Shown: positions 22,594-25,592 of the stretch, piece after piece | Layout of the letters: every line of letters starts with the position of its first letter | Position numbering within the stretch: the stretch's first letter is position 1 | Assembly (NCBI RefSeq): GCF_039812505.1 | Contig: NZ_JBDIAQ010000042.1 | Location: 1 to 25,592, forward strand | DNA from: Intrasporangium_A sp039812505 | Lineage (GTDB): Bacteria > Actinomycetota > Actinomycetes > Actinomycetales > Dermatophilaceae | DNA: 25,592 bases | Reading direction: 5' to 3' | Notes under the pieces: model-generated | Database searches by the model: none | What the model was told of the DNA's origin: nothing | Seen by the model: only the letters and a program-made list of their open reading frames with translations | Translations under genes and position numbers: made by a program

Positions 22594-23301
22594 TCAAGTG
22601 GCGACGAGCTCCACCTCGAACCCGCCGGGGCTCTCGAGGTAGGCGGCGTAGTGGTCCGGGCCACCCGCGTGCGGGTGCGCGTCGGCGAACAGCACCGACC
22701 ACCCGTGCGCGGGGGCATCGGCGACCAGCGCGTCCACGTCGGCCGGGCTGCCGGCGTGGAACGCGAGGTGGTTCACGCCCGCCCGGCGCCGCTCGTGACC
22801 GCCAGGGGCGAGGTCGGGGCCGGACTCGACGACGACGTAGTGGCTGTCGAGCTCCCACGCGCGGCCCTGTCCCCAGTCGTCCCCGAGCCGGTAGCCGAGC
22901 CGGCCGAGCAGCCAGTCCCAGGCGGCGCCGTCGACCGCGACATCGTCCACCCAGATCTCGACGTGGTGGATCGCGCCCCTCGTCCGTGACGCGGCCGGCC
23001 CGGCCCACCGCGCGCGGGACATGTCGACCCTGGCCCCGGTCACGCGCCCGCCCACCATCGGGGTCCCCTCGGCTCGCCAGTGCTCGATCGCCTCACCGTC
23101 GTGGCACCGGGGCGGACGTCCGTCGGCGCGGATGACCCGCCACCACGGGACGTCCGAGCCGTACCGGCTCATCACGGCACCCACGTTGCGCGGTCCACCG
23201 TGACCGATCATCCGCGCGATGTCGCCGTAGGCGACGACCTGCCCCGACGGGATCTGCGCGACCAGGTCCAGGACGCGTTCGGCGTACTCCTCCAGGGTCA
23301 T
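22594..23301 (-). CDS. Alkyltransferase-like (ATL) DNA-binding domain fused to a VOC domain
   Basis: A 235-residue two-domain protein. Residues 1-100 are an MGMT-type fold: QIPSGQVVAYGDIARMIG with the nucleotide-flipping Tyr25, GGPRNVGAVM with the Arg38 finger, and the active site PWWRV (52-56), where the acceptor Cys is Trp53. That replacement defines ATL proteins, which bind O6-alkylguanine without repairing it and signal to nucleotide excision repair. After a short Ala/Ser/Arg linker, residues 110-235 form a VOC (glyoxalase/dioxygenase) domain with likely metal ligands in IHHVEI (112-113), NHLAFH (His178) and GGFEVELV (Glu229). Standalone ATL proteins end near RVDMSRARW, so the VOC part is an addition. 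It lies 13 bases after moeZ, hence co-transcribed. ATG 23301 has only a weak ribosome site. Confidence 0.87.
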   Translation of the reverse strand: MTLEEYAERVLDLVAQIPSGQVVAYGDIARMIGHGGPRNVGAVMSRYGSDVPWWRVIRADGRPPRCHDGEAIEHWRAEGTPMVGGRVTGARVDMSRARWAGPAASRTRGAIHHVEIWVDDVAVDGAAWDWLLGRLGYRLGDDWGQGRAWELDSHYVVVESGPDLAPGGHERRRAGVNHLAFHAGSPADVDALVADAPAHGWSVLFADAHPHAGGPDHYAAYLESPGGFEVELVAT

Positions 23302-23314
23302 CCGAACCGCCCGG

Positions 23315-24493
23315 TCAGTACGGCGTCAGGGTCGGGTCGACCTGCTCGATCCAGGCGAGTATGCCGCCCTCGACGTTGGCGACGTCGCTGAACCCGGCGC
23401 GCAACGCCAGGCGGGTGGCCTCGGCCGACCGGCCGCCGACCTTGCAGTAGATCAGGATCCGCCGGTCCCGGGGCAGCTCGGCGAACGCCGCGCCGGACCG
23501 GAAGAGGTCGAGGTGGACCGGCACCGCGCCCGGTACCGCCGCGATGGCCCGCTCCTGCTCCCCCCGCACGTCGACCAGCAGCGGCGGGTCAGCGGAGGCG
23601 AGCGCGGCGGCGGCCGCACGCACGGTGACCGTGGGCACCGGCTCCTCACCTGCCGCGGCTGCCCCCGGCACCCCGCAGAACTCCACGTAGTCGACCAGCT
23701 CGGTGATGCTCGGGTGGGTCCCGCAGACCGGACAGTCCGGGTCGGCCCGCACGGTCAGGGTGTCCCATGTCTGGCGGAGCGCGTCGTGGACCAGGAGCCG
23801 GCCGAGCAGCGGCTCGCCGATCCCCAGGAGCAGCTTGACGGCCTCCGTGGACTGCACCGCCCCGATCGCGGCACACAGCACCCCGAGGACACCCCCCTCC
23901 GCGCAGCTGGGCACCGACCCGGGGGGCGGCGGCTGGGGGAAGACGCAACGGTAGCAGGGCCCGTGCCCGGCCCACCAGACGGAGACCTGCCCGTCGAAGC
24001 GCAGGATCGAGCCCCAGACGTGCGGCTTGCCGAGCATGACGCACGCGTCGTTGACGAGATACCGCGTCGGGAAGTTGTCGCTGCCGTCGACGACGACGTC
24101 GTAGTCCCCGATGACCGCCAGCGCGTTGCCCGAGTCGAGCCGCACGTCATGCCGGATGACGCTCACGTGTGGGTTCACGCGGTGGACGGCGGCCTCGGCC
24201 GACTCCGTCTTCGGTCGGCCGATGTCGGCGTCGGAGTGGATGACCTGGCGGTGCAGGTTGGTCAGGTCGACGACGTCGGTGTCCACCACGCCGATGGTGC
24301 CGACACCGGCCGCGGCCAGGTAGAGCAGCGCCGGGGACCCGAGCCCCCCGGCCCCCACCACGAGGACCCTCGAGGCGACCAGCCGTTCCTGGCCGTCCAG
24401 CCCGACGCCGGGGATCAGGACGTGGCGCGCGTACCGGGTGATCTCCGGCCCGGTCAGCCTGCGACCGGCCCGGACGATTCCCGCGCTTCCCAT
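23315..24493 (-). CDS. moeZ: MoeZ/MoeBR adenylyltransferase-sulfurtransferase
   Basis: A 392-residue fusion of a ThiF/MoeB E1-like domain and a C-terminal rhodanese. It adenylates the C-terminal Gly of ubiquitin-like sulfur carriers (MoaD, CysO, ThiS types) and then transfers sulfur to form the thiocarboxylate. Visible are the nucleotide loop GAGGLGSP (47-54), the DxDxVDLTNLHRQ segment (71-83), the zinc cysteines CYRC (180/183) and CPVC (254/257), the crossover Cys197 in PSCAEGG, and the rhodanese active site YCKVGGRS (Cys350). Both halves look functional. ATG 24493 lies six bases after a TACCGT hexamer, consistent with a leaderless transcript. It heads the run moeZ, ATL-VOC, then adnAB after a 305-base gap. 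Partners in this window include MoaE. Confidence 0.94.
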   Translation of the reverse strand: MGSAGIVRAGRRLTGPEITRYARHVLIPGVGLDGQERLVASRVLVVGAGGLGSPALLYLAAAGVGTIGVVDTDVVDLTNLHRQVIHSDADIGRPKTESAEAAVHRVNPHVSVIRHDVRLDSGNALAVIGDYDVVVDGSDNFPTRYLVNDACVMLGKPHVWGSILRFDGQVSVWWAGHGPCYRCVFPQPPPPGSVPSCAEGGVLGVLCAAIGAVQSTEAVKLLLGIGEPLLGRLLVHDALRQTWDTLTVRADPDCPVCGTHPSITELVDYVEFCGVPGAAAAGEEPVPTVTVRAAAAALASADPPLLVDVRGEQERAIAAVPGAVPVHLDLFRSGAAFAELPRDRRILIYCKVGGRSAEATRLALRAGFSDVANVEGGILAWIEQVDPTLTPY

Positions 24494-24499
24494 GGCCAC

Positions 24500-24505
24500 A
24501 CGGTA
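24500..24505 (-). promoter_or_regulatory. -10 element of leaderless moeZ
   Basis: On the minus strand TACCGT (TANNNT) is followed by six bases and the ATG at 24493. No ribosome site is seen in the upstream sequence, which supports a leaderless message. A candidate -10 for the divergent TetR gene starts nine bases away. Confidence 0.5.
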
Positions 24506-24513
24506 CTGCTCGG

Positions 24514-24519
24514 TATGGT
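24514..24519 (+). promoter_or_regulatory. Possible -10 element of the TetR gene
   Basis: TATGGT fits TANNNT and would start a message near 24526, about 50 bases before the chosen ATG. It lies back to back with the moeZ promoter, so TetR bound here could control both genes. No palindromic operator was recognised. Confidence 0.35.
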
Positions 24520-24577
24520 GAGAACGACATCGCGGGAGCCCCCGCCCCGGGCCTCCGGCACGACGAGAGGGATGCCG

Positions 24578-25243
24578 ATGCCCCACGACCTGCACACCAC
24601 CAGCCGCAGCCAGCGCCTGCCACGCACCGAGCGTCGTGCCCAGCTGCTGGAGGCGGCGCTCGGGGTGTTCACCGAGAACGGCTACCACCAGGCCGCCATG
24701 GACGACATCGCAGCCCGGGCCGGTGTGTCGAAACCGGTTCTCTACCAGCACTTCCCGGGCAAGCTGGAGCTGTACCTCGCGCTCGTCGACCGGCACGCGA
24801 GCGAGCTCGAGCAGCTGGTCCGCGATGCCTTGGCCCTCGATGACAACAAGGCGCGCATCCGCACGATGGTCGCGGCCTACTTCGACTTCGTCAGCCACGA
24901 GGGCGCCGCCTTCCGGCTCATCTTCGAGTCCGACCTCGCCAACGAGCCGGAGGTGCGTCGTCGCCTGGACCAGATCGTGCTCACCTGTGCCGAGGCGATG
25001 GCGGGCATCATCCGGGACGAGACCGAGCTCGGTCAGGAGGAGGCCGTCATGATCGGAGTCGGGCTGGTGGGCCTCGCCCAGACGGCCGCCCGGCACTGGC
25101 TGAGCCACGGCGACGCGATCTCGAAGGAGACCGCGACCCGCATCACCGGGGCGCTCATCCGGCGCGGGATCGCCGCGTTTCCCCTCGTGGCCCGGGGTGA
25201 GAGCGGCGACGGACGGGAGCCGGCCGCCGCGCCCGCTGGTTAA
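24578..25243 (+). CDS. TetR/AcrR family transcriptional regulator
   Basis: A 221-residue one-component regulator, corresponding to Rv3208. The DNA-binding domain covers about residues 18-65, with the TetR signature AARAGVSKPVLYQHFPGK (46-63) supplying the recognition helix. The remainder is a helical ligand-binding domain containing AYFDFVSHEGAAFRLIFESD and GLVGLAQTAARHWL, ending in a disordered Gly/Ala/Pro tail. The ligand is unknown. ATG 24578 is preceded at seven bases by GAGAGG; in-frame ATGs at 24572 and 24515 are alternatives with poorer spacing. It is divergent from moeZ with an 84-base gap, so it may regulate moeZ and itself. The DUF3107 gene follows 62 bases downstream. Confidence 0.93.
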   Translation: MPHDLHTTSRSQRLPRTERRAQLLEAALGVFTENGYHQAAMDDIAARAGVSKPVLYQHFPGKLELYLALVDRHASELEQLVRDALALDDNKARIRTMVAAYFDFVSHEGAAFRLIFESDLANEPEVRRRLDQIVLTCAEAMAGIIRDETELGQEEAVMIGVGLVGLAQTAARHWLSHGDAISKETATRITGALIRRGIAAFPLVARGESGDGREPAAAPAG

Positions 25244-25246
25244 GGT
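25241..25246 (+). promoter_or_regulatory. Possible -10 element overlapping the TetR stop codon
   Basis: TAAGGT includes the TetR TAA stop and fits TANNNT. It would give a short-leader or near-leaderless message for the DUF3107 gene. There is no visible -35. Confidence 0.3.
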
Positions 25247-25305
25247 GGCGACAGATGACAACGACCAGCACCCCAGCTAGCTACAACCATGAGGAAGGGA
25301 TTGCC

Positions 25306-25527
25306 GTGGAGGTCAGGATCGGCGTGCAGCACTGCGCTCGCGAGATCGCCTTCGAGTCGATGATGACGCCGGACGAGCTTGCCGAGGCGGTGAAGGCCTC
25401 GCGCTCGGCAGAGGTCCTCGAGCTGGTCGACGACAAGGGCGGCCGGATCCTCGTGCCGAGCGTCGCCGTCGGGTACGTGACGACCGGCGCCGGGAAGAAG
25501 AGCGGGGTCGGGTTCGGCGCCCAGTGA
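25306..25527 (+). CDS. DUF3107 family small protein (TB9.4/Rv3208A type)
   Basis: A 73-residue protein of the actinobacterial DUF3107 family, of unknown function. It begins MEVRIGVQHCAREIAFES and contains VLELVDDKGGRILVPSVAVGYV. The core looks like a small alternating alpha/beta domain with no catalytic motif that I recognise. I chose GTG 25306 because family members begin with this VEVKIG-like strand and AGGAAGGG lies eight bases upstream. An in-frame ATG at 25255, preceded by AAGGTGG, would add 17 residues (MTTTSTPASYNHEEGIA) and remains possible. It lies downstream of the TetR gene, as in M. tuberculosis. The C-terminus GVGFGAQ is part of a duplicated DNA segment that continues past the stop. 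Confidence 0.88.
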   Translation: MEVRIGVQHCAREIAFESMMTPDELAEAVKASRSAEVLELVDDKGGRILVPSVAVGYVTTGAGKKSGVGFGAQ

Positions 25528-25555
25528 GCGCGTCAGGTTCGGCGCCAGTGAGCGC
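25507..25555. repeat. Near-perfect tandem duplication of the DUF3107 3' end
   Basis: Unit 1 (25507-25531) and unit 2 (25532-25555) are copies of a 24-25 base segment that contains the last codons and stop of the gene. They differ by one substitution and one missing C. The second copy repeats GGTTCGGCGCC and AGTGAGCGC outside the gene. Confidence 0.8.
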
Positions 25556-25591
25556 GCCGCCCGGACCCGGCGCGCCGCCCGGACCCGGCGC
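25556..25591. repeat. 18-base tandem repeat at the window edge
   Basis: Two exact copies of GCCGCCCGGACCCGGCGC lie head to tail and run into the window end, so more copies may follow. They adjoin the duplicated DUF3107 3' end. GC-rich inverted segments inside each unit could fold into a terminator-like structure. Confidence 0.75.
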
Positions 25592-25592
25592 G

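Noticed and set aside
22289..23008. N-terminal extension of adnA through the hairpin repeats and into the ATL-VOC gene
   Set aside because: The extra 240 codons give repeated Gly/Arg-rich sequence encoded by the hairpin units and overlap another gene; homologous motors start just before the DDSQRAVL segment.
1..25592. tRNA, rRNA, insertion sequences or attachment sites
   Set aside because: None recognised by eye on either strand; no transposase or integrase motifs and no composition shift were seen.

Overview
This very GC-rich window is densely coded on both strands and reads as chromosomal core sequence from a high-GC actinobacterium. WhiB7, UvrD2, AdnAB, a DUF3107 protein, a DUF5679 zinc ribbon and the UPF0182 and PPA1309 families all point that way. 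From memory, the gene order closely follows the Mycobacterium tuberculosis block from about Rv3193c to Rv3208A. The exact genus is not readable from the sequence; a Micrococcales member such as an Intrasporangiaceae is my guess.

Layout. (1) 22-5382: a UPF0182 membrane protein (-), a PPA1309-family protein (+), then moaE and a membrane-anchored PDZ/Lon-like protease as a coupled pair (-). (2) 5528-9921: four plus-strand genes, namely a DUF2342 zincin-like protein, a DUF5679 zinc ribbon, an orphan E1/ThiF-like protein resembling RiPP leader-binding partners, and an AarF/ABC1 kinase. They end at a perfect hairpin terminator. (3) 10074-11181: the whiB7 locus (-), with a WhiB7-type promoter, a leaderless uORF, an unknown 84-codon gene, an attenuator-like terminator, whiB7, and a 44-codon Arg-rich gene. 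(4) 11213-14368: uvrD2 and nudC (-). (5) 14409-15782: a phosphotransferase-fold protein (+) that lacks its catalytic residues. (6) 15852-24493 (-): moeZ, an alkyltransferase-like/VOC fusion gene, then adnA and adnB, the double-strand-break resection helicase-nuclease. The gap before adnA holds a paired hairpin repeat and a DNA-damage-type promoter. (7) 24578-25527 (+): a TetR regulator and a DUF3107 protein. Short tandem repeats follow and run off the window.

Themes. DNA repair dominates (UvrD2, AdnA, AdnB, the ATL domain). Molybdopterin and sulfur-carrier chemistry appears twice (MoaE, MoeZ). WhiB7 is an antibiotic and redox stress regulator. Several starts carry a TANNNT hexamer 6-7 nt before an ATG or GTG, which is the signature of leaderless transcripts. 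I see no prophage, insertion sequence, CRISPR array, tRNA or rRNA. The most novel-looking items are the multi-ORF whiB7 leader, the ATL-VOC fusion, the pseudokinase, and the damage-type leaderless promoter of adnA next to the hairpin repeats.
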